Source of the DNA: Leptoclinus maculatus
Taxonomy: Eukaryota > Chordata > Actinopteri > Perciformes > Stichaeidae
Assembly: GCA_032191485.1 (NCBI GenBank)
Contig: JAVDOI010000006.1
Span: forward strand, 8,109,556 to 8,173,555
Length of the DNA stretch: 64,000 bases
Reading direction: 5' to 3'
Part shown: positions 12,755 to 24,699 of the stretch, in pieces
Numbering within the stretch: the first letter of the stretch is position 1
Layout of the letters: every line of letters begins with the position of its first letter
Made by a program: the position numbers and the translations under genes
The notes under the pieces: generated by a model
The model's input: the letters and a program-made list of their open reading frames with translations, nothing else
Database searches by the model: none
What the model was told of the DNA's origin: nothing

Positions 12755-13481
12755 ACTTCAGCAAAGTTACCTTCTGGCCTTAAAGGCACTGAGGTCATAC
12801 CACTGCAGTGTGAAGGTGAGTGAAGTGAAGAATATCTAAGTAATCACCACATGTCACAAGTCAATTTAATTCTGTATATTGTGTAATGTTGCATTATTGT
12901 GGGGGGTCGGGTCAGGAAAGGGGCGGGTCTTACACAACACATGAGAACCGTGGTGAGTCAACTGTCACAGCAGCTCGTCTTGATGCACGTCTCAGCTGGC
13001 TGGGGCGCTGGAGAATTTGCCCCAAAGAGGCGGGTCTATGAAGCAGTTTAACCAATGATGCTTTAATGCTGATTAAAGATATAAATGAGTGACATACAAT
13101 TTAGCCAATCAGCGTCCTCAAAATAGATTCAGTTTGCAAACGGAGCGTTCTCGTCGGGACTAGTCTCTACAGGCGAGCGCCAGCGCGAGCACTGCTCCTC
13201 CAAGACCCGTTTGAGAGGAGAACTGAGAGGAGAAACTACAGCTGAAAGAGCTGATCCCAGATCAGCCTGACCTCACAATCAGACAGCAGACTAGCAGGAA
13301 AGGGAAGCATTACATGCGAAGCTTCTCTAGCTGTACACCGGAAAGGTTTGGCTCGCTGGATGATGTCATGCTAATAACTTATTTAGCTTTTTAAAACAAC
13401 GGGGACAGATCCAGCATGGACAGGAGTGAGGGACATGAAGCACCTGTCTGAGAAAATGATGTATAGTTATAAATAAATAAT

Positions 13482-13518
<37 letters not shown>
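13482..13518 (+). repeat. Compound (TA)n(TG)n microsatellite
   Basis: Alternating TA units change to TG units, and imperfect TATTATA repeats continue to about 13590. Confidence 0.9.
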
Positions 13519-13617
13519 TTTATATTATAGTGAATATTATTATATGATATATATATTATTATATTATACAGAATATTATTATATTATACTGAATTGCCTG
13601 TGAGGGTGACATTAATA

Positions 13618-13830
13618 AGATAAATAGATAGATAGATACTTTATTCATCCCCAGGGGGAAATTTGTATGTTACAGCAGCAAGGATATACTTCTGCAAACG
13701 AAGTAACAGAGTAAATAAAGAAAAAAATATTAAGTATTAAAAAATGCACAATATATACACAAATAACAGAGTAGGACATATTATATAAGAAGATCAAATA
13801 ACAAAAATGCACATTATATACAATGAAATA
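13618..13830 (-). mobile_element. Truncated retroelement 3' end (reverse orientation)
   Basis: GATA repeats are followed by 'tactttattcatccccag' and 'ggggaaattt', then A-rich sequence with 'aacagagta' blocks. This signature marks the 3' tail of a very common fish retroelement copied next to GATA microsatellites. No reverse transcriptase frame remains. Family assignment is from memory and not exact. Confidence 0.6.
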
Positions 13831-14832
13831 GAATTCTTAGTGTTAAGTTAAAAATAAAATTGTTTGTCCTGACGTGTTTATCAAAGTGTTATTTACTGCA
13901 TTTTTTCATGTTGGAATACATGTTAAATATTTAACTGCAAAGTAGTAATGCGTGTTTGATACCTTCATTTGTTTGCATTAAATCATTCTGGGATGTTTGC
14001 TGAAATTGATTGGATGTGGCACAGCCCTACCTAGAACATTTTCCACCAGCCGCCACTGGTTGGCGGTAACACAGTCCTGACAGGTCAATAAATTATCCTT
14101 AAGGAGCTGGTGACTTCCACATTCTCTCATCATGTCTTGTATCAAATGCAGACAATAAATTATTTGCACATATATCAGAATATCAAATCCAAAGTTAAGA
14201 TTTCGTTGGTTAAAGTAAGTCAGTTCAAGCTCAAAGTTCCAGCCCTTAGATAAAGGGTTTCAATCATTAATCCAAGGACCTTTTCAAGAGTAAAGGTTCC
14301 TGAACACATCTCTTATTGCCGGGACAAACCTGTAACACTTTATGAAGTCTTAATTTTATAAAATGTAAAAAATAAAACAAACTTTGTTAATTAGATGTAT
14401 AGTGTATTCCACCTACATTAACACCAGTTACATTTCTTTAGTTAAGTTACATATAATACATTAGGTGGGGGAAGACTGCATTTGATATAATTTGAAGACA
14501 GAACTGGATCTAATCCACCCTTTGAATGGTCATAGTCATCTGTTTAGATATACCCAATTTTCAGATCAAGTCTAATCAGATTTCTGAAATGTTTTAATGG
14601 TCTTCTGTGACTTTATCCTATCTGTGGTGGAAGTCTGGCTCAACCTGGGTGGCAATCGCACAATTTTAGTTTCATCTCCACAAAGCAGTGTTGATAACAT
14701 CCCTTTCATCAAGGTAATGCCACGCCTTTCTACAGTTTAAAACTCTTCTGTGGACAGAGGGCACTTTAAAGTAATTAAATGCTTTAACCTTCTGCTCTTG
14801 ATATTCGAAACCAGTTATTCCAACCTCTTTGT

Positions 14833-14934
14833 CCAATGTGTGCACGTGTGTTTCTTGCGAGCATGCAATACTGTATCTGCTGTATGAAGCATCATTTACC
14901 TGTCACTTCCTAAAGAGGACATAGTTTATAAATA
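14833..14934 (+). promoter_or_regulatory. myl2: Probable myl2 core promoter
   Basis: TATAAATA at 14927-14934 sits about 100 bp before the start codon, leaving room for a 5' UTR of about 75 nt. A CCAAT (14833-14837) and a CACGTG E-box (14843-14848) lie upstream. The AT-rich box also approximates a MEF2 site, as found in vertebrate cardiac MLC2 promoters. Assignment is by position and motif only. Confidence 0.55.
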
Positions 14935-15032
14935 TCATCCAGTGGAGTTGAGGGTTGGGGGCTACAAAAGGGCGCCCACAATCTCCCCATTGTTCACTGT
15001 TATTGTTGGTCTGACCTCCCAGCTGCTCAGCC

Positions 15033-17506
15033 ATGGTAAGTATTGTGTGTGGGATGCTGTTTGATGGCAAGGACAGATATCGAACATTATTTTTTTTAGG
15101 GTTCAAGGATGCTTAAATAATTTAACAGTCGACAGATGAGTGCAATCATTTTATACTCTCATTTGTATATTTATAAGATTTGAAACTAGATATTTCATAT
15201 TTCACAATGTTTTTTGGGAGTAGCTTAATGAGATGAACACCAGGTTGATTTGAAAACTTAACGTTGCAAATTTTTCTATTTTTTCTAACTTTTCACCAGA
15301 CATTGAATGCGTTGCTACATGTACATTTAATGCATCGTAAATAGCACACAGCATATTTTTCAAGGACAAATAATTGCATAAAAGGCCACTGAAATAGGAT
15401 AATATATCATGTTTATGCATGTGTGTTATAATAAGCTATTTTCCAACTCTTATAAACAAAATGTTCTGCATGCGAGCCATTTAATTGACGTTGTCTAACA
15501 TGTAGCTTTACCTTAATTGCCTTATAGTGTCTGCCTCACCTCTTCTACTTTTTTTGTGCCAAAAGGCCCCCAAGAAATCCAAGAAGAGGACAGCAGATGG
15601 AGCCAACTCCAATGTGTTCTCCATGTTTGAGCAGGCTCAGATCCAGGAATTTAAAGAGGTGAAAGCTGCTCAATCAATGTTTTTTTCCCCACTGATTTAC
15701 ATTTGACTGGGAACAACATGGGAAATGGTGTATGAATATGCATGTTAGCTCACCATGTCGAGTATTATGATTGAAGTATTTCCGTCTTTAGAAAGAAAAT
15801 ACACCGCAAGGTTTCTATTTCTTCCTACCTCTACGTCCTCCCTCTGTCCTTTTCATTTCCATTGTTCATCACTGTAGTATGCCCACCTGTCTATTCTTAC
15901 TGTCCCTGGCTCTGCAGCAGTGAGGCCTGAGGTATGCCGGTATGACGGTCAGTGGTGCCCAGACATCCAGACTGTGTCATCAGTGATTAGGCTTCACATA
16001 AACTGCTGGGCATGCCCTGGATGCCAAGCTAAACCTTTGGGGGGTTTAAGTTATAAATACTTAACAGTGCTCATCTATGAAGATGGCACACAAGAAATTC
16101 AAGGAAAGACAGAGAATCTAAAACCATATGTGACAGATTGAATTTTGTCTTTCTGTGAAGTGGGCTGGAAGCGTGTGACTGCAATCTGTTTGCAACTCTC
16201 ACTTTTCAAAGCGGAGAGACTCATTTATGTGTTACTGTATCTTCTTCTGTGTGCTGACCTCAGGCCTTCACCATCATGGACCAGAACAGAGACGGCTTCA
16301 TCGACAAGAATGATCTGAGGGACACTTTTGCTGCTCTAGGTATGTCAACACCCCCCCCACCCCCACCCCTCCCCATGTTCAGTCTTACAAGATGCTGCGA
16401 GTTGATTTGTTTTTATTGCAGATAAAAGACCATAGTCTTTGAGGAGTAATCATGAACTACAATGCAAAACCAAGATCAACGACACTCGAGGTCCACGTTT
16501 CACTTACATGCAACTGAATCTGCTCGATCTGATTGTTTCTCATTTTGAATGTTTCATGCCACAGGACGTGTCAATGTGAAACAGGAAGAGATTGACGAGA
16601 TGCTCAAAGAGGCTCCTGGCCCAATCAACTTCACCGTCTTCCTCACCATGTTCGGCGAGAAGCTGAAAGGTAAGGACATACAGGCTAGTAATGAAAATGT
16701 ATTTTAAAAAGAAACAACATATAAGTAATGCGAGTATTAATTTGAGTATGTTTCGAGAACGGTATACTGACTTCTTCAATGTATCTAGGTGCTGATCCAG
16801 AGGAGACCATCCTCAACGCGTTTAAAGTCTTTGACCCTGAGGGGAAAGGCGTGCTGAGGAAGGACTAGTAAGTGACTTATAACACTCCACTTCTCACACA
16901 AAGGCAATTTGCAATATGCAAATTCATTGCGAGGAGTGTTGTGGAAGCTTTTCCCCACACAATTTATGACTGCGTCTGAGTCTTGGCGCAATCATTCATC
17001 CCAGTCCAACTAATTAATGACCAGCACATTTCCTCATGTGAAAACAGGCCTCGTCACCTCATAGTGTTTTTTCTCTTTTGTACTGTTCAGTCTGACACAG
17101 ATGCTAACAACACAAGCGGACCGATTCTCCCCCGAAGAGGTACATTGTAGTCCTTTTACCCTAATTATCATTATTATGTGTAAATGCTTTGTGTGTGTGG
17201 GTGACTCCAAAGTGCACAGAAGGACGAACGTCATCGTAGATCCACGTCTGGATGTGAACATGTTTGTTTACGACCCCCACCCCCCCAAAAAACCCTCAGT
17301 GAATCATCATAACAAGTTTTCATGCATGCTGATTTATTGTTTTTGTGAATTGCTAAAGCTCTGAAAAAAACTGATGGTAATATCATTTTTTTGTTGGTTA
17401 GATGGTGCAGATGTTTGCTGCCTTCCCCCCAGATGTGACAGGGAACCTGGACTACAATAACCTGGTTCACATCATTACCCATGGAGAGGAAAAGGACCAG
17501 GAGTAA
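15033..17506 (+). CDS. myl2: Myosin regulatory light chain 2, ventricular/slow type
   Basis: MYL2 binds the myosin heavy-chain neck and tunes contraction in cardiac and slow muscle. Seven coding exons: 15033-15035 (ATG only, followed directly by GTAAG), 15566-15658, 16264-16339, 16565-16669, 16789-16867, 17091-17139, 17402-17506; total 169 residues. The lone-ATG first exon is the usual MYL2 structure. The start MAPKKSKKR leads to the phosphorylatable serine at residue 16 in GANSNVFSMF. The first EF-hand loop is intact at residues 38-49 (DQNRDGFIDKND). The end is ITHGEEKDQE. Identity to mammalian MYL2, recalled from memory, is high, and it differs clearly from fast skeletal MYLPF. AATAAA at 17803-17808 is the likely polyadenylation signal. 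It converges on the minus-strand coiled-coil gene. Confidence 0.96.
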
Positions 17507-17802
17507 ACATTTCTGTCAACATCAAATATAAAGTCGGTTTGTTTGCCAGTACATGACATGAAACTGGCCCACTGCCCTTGAAGGAGATATGGACTGTGGT
17601 TTATTTATGCATCTTTGTCTCTGTACAGTAGGATCAAGACAAAATGTTCTCTTCCAAGCCCCCAAAACTGGCAAGCGTCGACATAGTGAACTCCCTTTCT
17701 GCTTTATCCCCAGTATGTTCCCACATTCACTCGAGACTAATTAAATTATTTTCCTTATCATCCTAGAAAGTGTCCATTTGTTAGGCCTGTGCATGTTCGT
17801 CT

Positions 17803-17808
17803 AATAAA
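17803..17808 (+). terminator. myl2: Polyadenylation signal of myl2
   Basis: AATAAA lies 297 bases after the stop codon, followed by T/GT-rich sequence ('ttttcaaag', 'ctgtctgatttttgac'). Confidence 0.75.
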
Positions 17809-17824
17809 AGTTTTCAAAGACAGA

Positions 17825-19036
17825 AGCCAGCTGTCTGATTTTTGACACATTTTATCAAGACAATGAGAGGAAAGAACTGTATAATCAGAACAGAGACTAT
17901 GCAATAGAGGTCACATTCCTTTGGGTCATTTGTTTATCATCAGATTGCTGCCTGAACACTTGGCGATACCAGCTCGTCTTTTCATTCCACGTAAGGTAGT
18001 GAATGTGTACTTCAGAATAGTAGTTGGTGGTCCACTCAAATCCCCGAGAGATTATTCCAAAATGTGTGTGTGGCATTGTTTGTGTGTGTGTGTGTGCCTG
18101 TGTATTTGCGTGCATTATGCTTGCACGCAAATACGTACACACATTAAGAAATGTGTGTGTGGTGCGCGCACATTCAAATGTTTGGCTACTGAAACAGAGG
18201 GCTTTAGCGAGACAAAGCCCTGATGTTATTTTAGTGCTGTGATGATGTGAGGAGGGTAATGCTATACTGTGGACAGGCACACAATAGGATGCCACCAAGT
18301 GATCCTAACCCGCCCTCAACTACCCCTCTTGCCAGACTTTGGCGGGGTGAAAATCCCTAGTTGTTGGCAGCTGGAGGGTCCGGGGGCAGGGGGTATCCAG
18401 CTTGTCAACTTCAGACTAATGTATTGCCTGCTTTGGAGGACGGGAGATATGTATGAGATATGAGGGATAAGTGCTTGGATCAGCTCAGACATTTGAGCTC
18501 AAATCATTTGAGCGTCCTGTTTTAAAAGTCTCTATAGGAACAGACTGTGGCCATTGAAGGAGGGGAATTTGGACACTGGGGAGAAATAGCACCGTGTCCC
18601 ATCGGCCTTACTTTTACCTGCAAGCAAAGCTTATCTTATAGCCGCGCTCATCAATGTTTATTATATTAACTATGGATGAAATAACGATGTGTTGTGTGAA
18701 AGAGATCATTTGTAGTGGCAAACCCACAGAGAATTGTTCAGCAACAAGTTCAGCAACAAACGGCAGACGGACATAGTTAGCGCCACGCTGGTGAACTTAG
18801 TGGAGCATTTAGCAGCTAAAGAGACAGATATTTCCCTTTAGAAGATAATCAAGACCAAAACAGCACTAAAAGGAGAGCTAATATTGGACTTCATCAGGTG
18901 GCCAGAAACATGGCTGCAAATGAATGCTAATGTTGCTCCATATCTGCTGTTTGCTAACACAGTATCCATAACTAGCGAACATGCTATGATGTATATTCAG
19001 CAGTAAAGAACCAGGGTGTGATGCTGTGATGAGTTG
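17825..19036. other. Convergent intergenic gap between myl2 and the coiled-coil gene
   Basis: No exon is recognised. It contains TG/CA-rich tracts around 18065-18160 and a reverse-oriented copy of a dispersed repeat (about 18740-18930), also present near 34.2 kb. ORFs at 17897-18298 and 17921-18223 are driven by the microsatellite. Confidence 0.6.
18740..18930 (-). repeat. Dispersed repeat, copy A
   Basis: Its reverse complement matches 34175-34350 over most of its length. Shared blocks include 'gctgctaa.tg.tccacta', 'ccaatatt' and the Gly-rich-like 'gggaaat.tctg'. The family resembles a common perciform interspersed repeat. Confidence 0.65.
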
Positions 19037-19042
19037 TTTATT
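19037..19042 (-). terminator. ccdc63: Polyadenylation signal of the coiled-coil gene
   Basis: TTTATT on the plus strand gives AATAAA on the minus strand, about 160 bases after the TAA at 19200-19202. Confidence 0.55.
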
Positions 19043-19199
19043 GCCATCTGAAGTGTGTAAGAGGCTGTTGAACTGCAGTGAAGGGAGGAAGGATGTGACT
19101 GCACCGTTTTCTGTCTGATCAGGATAACTTGAGCGTGCGTGAAGAAGACTTGGAGCGTGCTGTTTCCATGACTGCCTCCCCTTCTGCAACAAATACAGT

Positions 19200-22100
19200 T
19201 TATGGTTGGACAGGTCTATATAAAAAGGTTATATACAGTATTATGATCAAGGAGAGTATAACACTTATCACACAGTTTAGGTGTGATAAATCAAGTTTCA
19301 TGCCTGGTAGCAAGTCAAAGTGAGCCAACAGCATGTCCTGGATCAGCAGGTTACCAATATTCTCCTCAAGGATACCTGAAGGAGAGAGAAGGTGACAACA
19401 GGTGTGTTGAAATGTGAAAAATGTACATTCAGGTCCAGGTTTAGGAGGTCAAGAAGTCACCTACTGATAGAGTGTGCAATGTTGTCAAAATTGATGACGA
19501 CAGCTTCTTGCGTTATCTCCTCGAAAAGGCCACTGATGGCAGTCATCAGCTGGTCCAGAGTCCTCTGAACCACAGCGCACTGCTTCTCCAGGGACTCTGA
19601 CAGACAACTATACGTCTCCAACTCAGACTACAGCACAGAAAGACATGAGAGAAAAAGACAATGCATGCTATATCTTGTTTTTAAGAACCAAGGGCATCTG
19701 ATCTTTGTATAAATTCTAAAAACATTTAATCAAAATATACCTTAGGCACAGCTTCGACATACAGAGACATAGCCAACACTGAGATATACAATATATATTA
19801 ATATACGCAACATTACTTAATCAAAGCCCTTTTGTCTTTTGATAATATTGTACAATAATAAGGGAAACCGATTTCCTGCTGATATTTCCAAACAAGGAGG
19901 ATGTGCCTGTAACATTCATTATTGTCATATATTATATGTAGTCTTACATCAACTATTAGGGGAATTTAAACTTTACTGAACATTTCATGCAAGTAACTTT
20001 TTAATATCAAGTTGTTACATTCAGAGACTTCCTTATACCTCACCAGGGATTTATATGCCATGCTTTGGGGACAGGGTTACTTTCATATGTGACAGTATAC
20101 TGTCGCATGATGTCAGAAAGATCAGACGGAACATTTTTCCGATCCGTAGGTGATCAATTAAAAGTTCAAATTAATTCTTTGAGAAAGACAGGAGACATTA
20201 TAGTTTTGGATAATTGACTCAGAAGTAGAGTTATACAAACTGAAAATTACCGAACTCCGGGGCCCACCGACAGCAACTGTTGCAGACAGACAGACTGCAT
20301 ATCATTGGTCTTAAAACCATGTCAAATTGGTTCGGGTAATGTCAAAAATCATTTGAATCAAGCAAACAAAGCTGTGTTTTTAGTTCCATGACTGTTTAGA
20401 TCATGGAAATAAAAGGTTTGTTACTGAAAAACGTATTGTACTGTATTATGTGACCAGGAGACAGTGAGACTCACCTCTAGATCCTCAAGATGGCTGTCCT
20501 CATCATGTACTCTGTTCTCTTCTTCCAGGGACAGGATATCACTCTGAGAGAGAAACATGTGCGTCTAATTTAAACTTACTCCAGGTTAAACTATGTCTAT
20601 GAGTATGTTAAGAGGATATGCACATGCCTTCAACTGCTCTGTTTTGTTCTTCAACATGCTCCTTTTGCTATGCAGCTCATTGATGTATCTGAAATAAGCC
20701 ATATTCTCCTGCTCATCCTGGGTAGTCATGAGGTCTATCTGACGCAGGTCTCTCTCTCCGGTGACCTCCACTAGCGTTCTGTGTGCCTGCATGTGTATCT
20801 CCAGCTTCTTAACTCCGTTCTGATATTGCTGCTGCTTCTCTGTAACAATGAAATCAAGGATACAGACTAGATTATGTCTAAAATATGTGAAATTGTATCT
20901 GCTTTAGGGAAAGATGAAGACTGTTTAAGCCTTAATCAAGAGTAATAATATACTTCTCTTCTTTGAGTCTTCATCTTCTTCCAAAGGAAGAAATTCCTGG
21001 TGTTTCGTCTCCATGAAAGTCAGCAGTTTGGCATCTTGGGTGATGAGCCTCTCCAGCTCTCTCCTTCTCTTGAGAAACTGGGCTGTCTCCACCTCGGTGC
21101 CCTCCTTCACTTTCAACATTTGGGTCTCGGCCATTGACCTGTAGCACAACACAAACACACGTCTAGTTTCTTTTTTTCCTGCTGAAGTTTCCCACATGCA
21201 CTCAAACACATGAATTACCTGTGGTTGAAAGCGAGGACGACCCTCTCCCCCAGTTTCTCTGTGGTGTTTTTCTGTGTAGCCAACTGTCTGTTGAATTTCT
21301 CTTCGATTTTGCACAAAAGGCCTTTCTGCTGCAGCAGGTTGAAAATGTCTTTGCGATACTCCATGTTGCTGCACATCAACTCATCAAACTTAACGGTGTC
21401 CTACAGAAGAAGAGGGAAGAAGTAGAGTTGAGGTTAAAATCTGGGACTTTTCATAGACTTGAGAATTTCAAATTTGCGTAAAAGTCAAGACTGTGATGAG
21501 GGGTGTCAGTTTAAAAGTAGGGCTTGTAATAAAGGAACAGTTTGACTTTTTGGTGGGAATATGCTTATTCTCCTTACCAAGAAGATTAATACCACTCTCA
21601 TATTTGTCCGTTAAATATAAGGCTACGGCCAGCAGTCTATTAGCTTAGCTTAGCACAAAGACTGGAAACATGTGGAAACAGCCCACCTAGCTCAGTCTTT
21701 AGATAACAAAAATCCACCCACTAGCGCCTCTAAGGCTAACTAACATATTAATGGTGGTGTTACATGGAGTTGCTGGACTACTTCTTGGTGGGATGCAGTG
21801 ACCTCCTGGAGAAGTCATTACTCCCTGTGCTTTCAGTCTCTATGCTAAACTAAGCTGTCTCTTGGGTGTAACTGAATATTTAAAGGCCACGATTGATGTG
21901 TGGTATCCATCGTCTTATAAAATTTTCGACAAGAAAGCAGATAAGTATGTCTCCTAAAATTACAAAACATAAGGTACTTATTAATTGGGGGAGGACTTAA
22001 AGTGAAGCTTACATTGTAGCATGACTGTGTGTAAAAAAGCAGCGTTTTTTTAGGATCAGTACCTGTTTGAGTTTGTTTTCTAAGATGTGGATGCGCTTTA

Positions 22101-24557
22101 TGTAGCGTCTGCGTTTCCCTTGGTGATTCAGGATGCCACCTGGTGGTGTTAACTTCTCTTGAATCTTGCTCTCTAACACAGTTATCTGGAGCCACACAGG
22201 AAATAACACTCAATACATACAATGATCTCTGTAGCTTTACAGACAATGACACCTTTCCTTTTTTGGTTGGCTGTAGCACACTGGATTTGAAATGAAACAC
22301 GGACTACTAGCTTTAAGGGTGCTTGAACAGTGAAGAAACTGCAACCCTTACAATACCTCCCACAGTATTTGAACAGTGCAGCTCTATAATGGGGATATAA
22401 CTTATCCTCTACAATTCCTACACTGTTTACCATGTGTGTGAATATATTAAAAGTAAAGTTGAAAGTCAAATCCTTCATTGTTTAATTTCCAATCCAATGT
22501 GCTGTTAGCTAAATGAATGACAACATAGAATGATTTGGTTGAAACTTAAACCAGCTGACCATACTGTATCTGATTGAATAATACAATAGTACGTACCTTA
22601 CAAAACATACTAGTACACTACATTCAACCTCTATTACTGGTACTACTCTACTACTGCACATACTATTGCTACTACTACTTAGTATAACATATGCATATCA
22701 TATCATAATCGCAACAAAAACAGAGATAAAAATGATCTCATCTGCAACAGGAATTAGATAAAAGTGAAACACACATTAAAACAGAATATATGTCCGTCTA
22801 TTTTACCTCCTTATCCAGAGAGGCCACACAATCCTTCTGCTGGCTGATGAGCTTTTCATATCGATCATTTTCCTCCTGCAGGTTGTTGTATCGCTCCTTT
22901 AAAAGATCTGTTGCCATTTTTAAATCAAAAACCTTGACAAGATTTGGGGTAAAGTTAGTGAGACCCATAAGTACCGTGGCTAATAATCACATACAGTTTG
23001 TGCAGTAACATTTCAGAGGATGATGACCTACCTGCCAGATGTAAAATGTAATTAAATCTAGTTGGGAGGAGATCTCACTTAGAGAAGAAATGTTTTTCTG
23101 TAGGTTACAGCATCAATCAGTTTCGAACATAAACATTCTAAAATAATTTGTTTATGTTTAATGTTGAAGTCTCAAGACCATATGAGTAATAGAATAACAA
23201 TAATATTATGTTTTAAAATTGTTAAGATCATGTTGGAACTGAAAGTAGAAATATAGCCACTTTATTAAAACATGCAAAAGTGGATAGGTAGTTTTGGCGC
23301 TCTGAAACTAAAACTGAATTGGAGCACCCCCTAGCTGCCACTGAGGAACATTAAGATGAAATAAATCAAACGGGCCAACTGAACAAGCATCCATAATGAT
23401 AAACAAGGGCTGCAGTGATCACATAGCAATATTAAAATGATAGTTTCCACAGAAATCTTGTTGAGATGACATAATACACATAAAAACCTCTGTAAAGCCT
23501 TGATAAGGTCACTATGATTCCACTGCTGAGCACCATTCACTGTAAATCCCTGTAGGAATATTATCGGAATATTACACCAATCAATGATCAGGGGAAGCAT
23601 TTTAGTGTGCTGAGGTTGCAATTAACTCTTTCTCAGAGAGGTTTGTATTGAGATTTAATACAGCTCTTAAGTGGCATTAAGTCTATATCCACCACTGTGA
23701 AATAATGGATCCATTTTCTGTGAGAGCTGTCGTATTGTGCTGACTGTGTGTTCAGAGGGGGCCGAAAAATGGGTTAGGTGTCGGTTCTTTCCTCATCCTT
23801 TAGAGTGGGGTAAGTGTACTATATGGAGCGTATTCTTTTCAGTGTTGTTGTAACCCTCCAGCACTGTCCTTCAAATATCCAAGGACTCCATTTTCTGTAA
23901 ATTCAGCATCTCTGTAGCTGTGCACACTGTGAATTATTGTGAAATCTGCAACGTCAACCTCATCTGGGTCTCCTCTCTGGCTCACTCCCTAGACTGCACA
24001 TACTCCACTGTCTCCCTGCTCGAGTAGTGCCTCCTCCATCCCGGGATGAAGAGCCTGACAAACCTTTTCCACAACGAAAGTCTGTCAGGTTCACTCACAA
24101 AGTTCTGCTCCTCCCAGATACTAGAGCTATCATGGCTCTGCAGCCCATCCTCAACACTTTCAAGCAGGACATCCAACTTCTGCAGCTCAGCGGAGCTCTG
24201 AACTGCTTCCGCCTGAGATTCCTTGTTATCTGTTTGAGGGATTTCATTCTGCAAGTCTTTGTCAGCAAATTCTATAGCCGTAGATATTTCAGAGCCAGTG
24301 CTGGTGACCCGAGCCTCTGTCTCTTCAGACATGTTGTCATTTCTTAAGCGAAGGGCCTTCTGGATGAGGAACTTGTTTGTCTGGTGGAAGGACTCAAAAT
24401 CTCCAGGGATGGTGCTTTGCTCCTGGGATATCTCCCTTTTTGTTGTTTCGGGGACACTGGTGGTGTCCAGTGTGTCCAGGCCCATCAGGTCATTCATCCT
24501 CCTGAGGGAGTCCTCGATGGTTTTGAGAAGGGATTCAAAATCTGTAGTTTCCTCCAT
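19200..24557 (-). CDS. ccdc63: Coiled-coil protein of the ODAD1/CCDC63 (outer dynein arm docking) family
   Basis: Ten exons on the minus strand, all phase-consistent, give 586 residues: 24099-24557, 23032-23097, 22807-22932, 22063-22185, 21219-21400, 20954-21138, 20628-20839, 20475-20543, 19465-19627, 19200-19375. The middle is a long coiled coil. The stretch PPGGILNHQGKRRR followed by IHILENKLKQ aligns with the SPGFIL..RRRIRILENQL region of ODAD1/CCDC114. Later parts (YQNGVKKLEIHM; YFRYINEL) match the same family in order and spacing. These proteins dock outer dynein arms on ciliary and flagellar doublets. CCDC63 is adjacent to MYL2 in human, supporting this name over ODAD1. Oddities: an acidic 153-residue first exon not recognised from mammals; a GC donor after 20628; and a hydrophobic C-terminal segment (VISVILSLIIILYITFLY) before the stop, which is unexpected for an axonemal protein. 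Donor choice at 19465 was set by frame (GTAGGT rather than GTGACT). Family fairly sure; the two end exons less so. Confidence 0.7.
21545..21765 (+). repeat. Dispersed fish repeat in an intron of the coiled-coil gene
   Basis: Contains 'taaggctacggccagcag', 'ttagcttagcttagcac', 'aaagactggaaac' and 'aatccacccactagc', the hallmark words of a very common perciform interspersed repeat. Related copies lie at about 29060-29520 and 33780-33890. Confidence 0.75.
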
Positions 24558-24649
24558 TTTCTAATTTTTATTGAGATGGTTTTGTAACAAACACTGTCTG
24601 TTGTTGGAGTTATTCTGTGTTTGGATAGGAAGGCTGCTCTATACTGTTG

Positions 24650-24680
24650 TTCTAGAACAGAACAGTTTACTGTTCTAGAA
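24650..24680. promoter_or_regulatory. Paired TTCTAGAA sites upstream of the coiled-coil gene
   Basis: Two TTCTAGAA octamers (24650-24657 and 24673-24680) lie 93-123 bases upstream of the minus-strand start codon. They are parts of an 11-bp perfect inverted repeat (TTCTAGAACAG) with a 9-nt loop. TTCnnGAA is the core of a heat-shock element. Function is inferred only. Confidence 0.35.
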
Positions 24681-24699
24681 GAACCGATTCCATGAAACC

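Larger units (their letters stand above)
11841..14900. other. Intergenic region between cit and myl2
   Basis: No coding exon is supported. It holds a 38-bp near-perfect palindrome (12717-12754), a GC-richer block with several CpGs at about 12900-13440 (contains TATAAA at 13080 and CCAAT at about 13107, possibly an old or non-coding promoter), an (AT)n(TG)n tract (13482-13518), and a retroelement tail (about 13620-13830). The sequence from about 13850 to 14800 is AT-rich and unremarkable. Confidence 0.6.

Noticed and set aside
17897..18298. 133-residue minus-strand ORF and overlapping plus ORFs near 18 kb
   Set aside because: They run through TG/CA microsatellite sequence, with His/Thr or Cys/Val bias, and lack homology.
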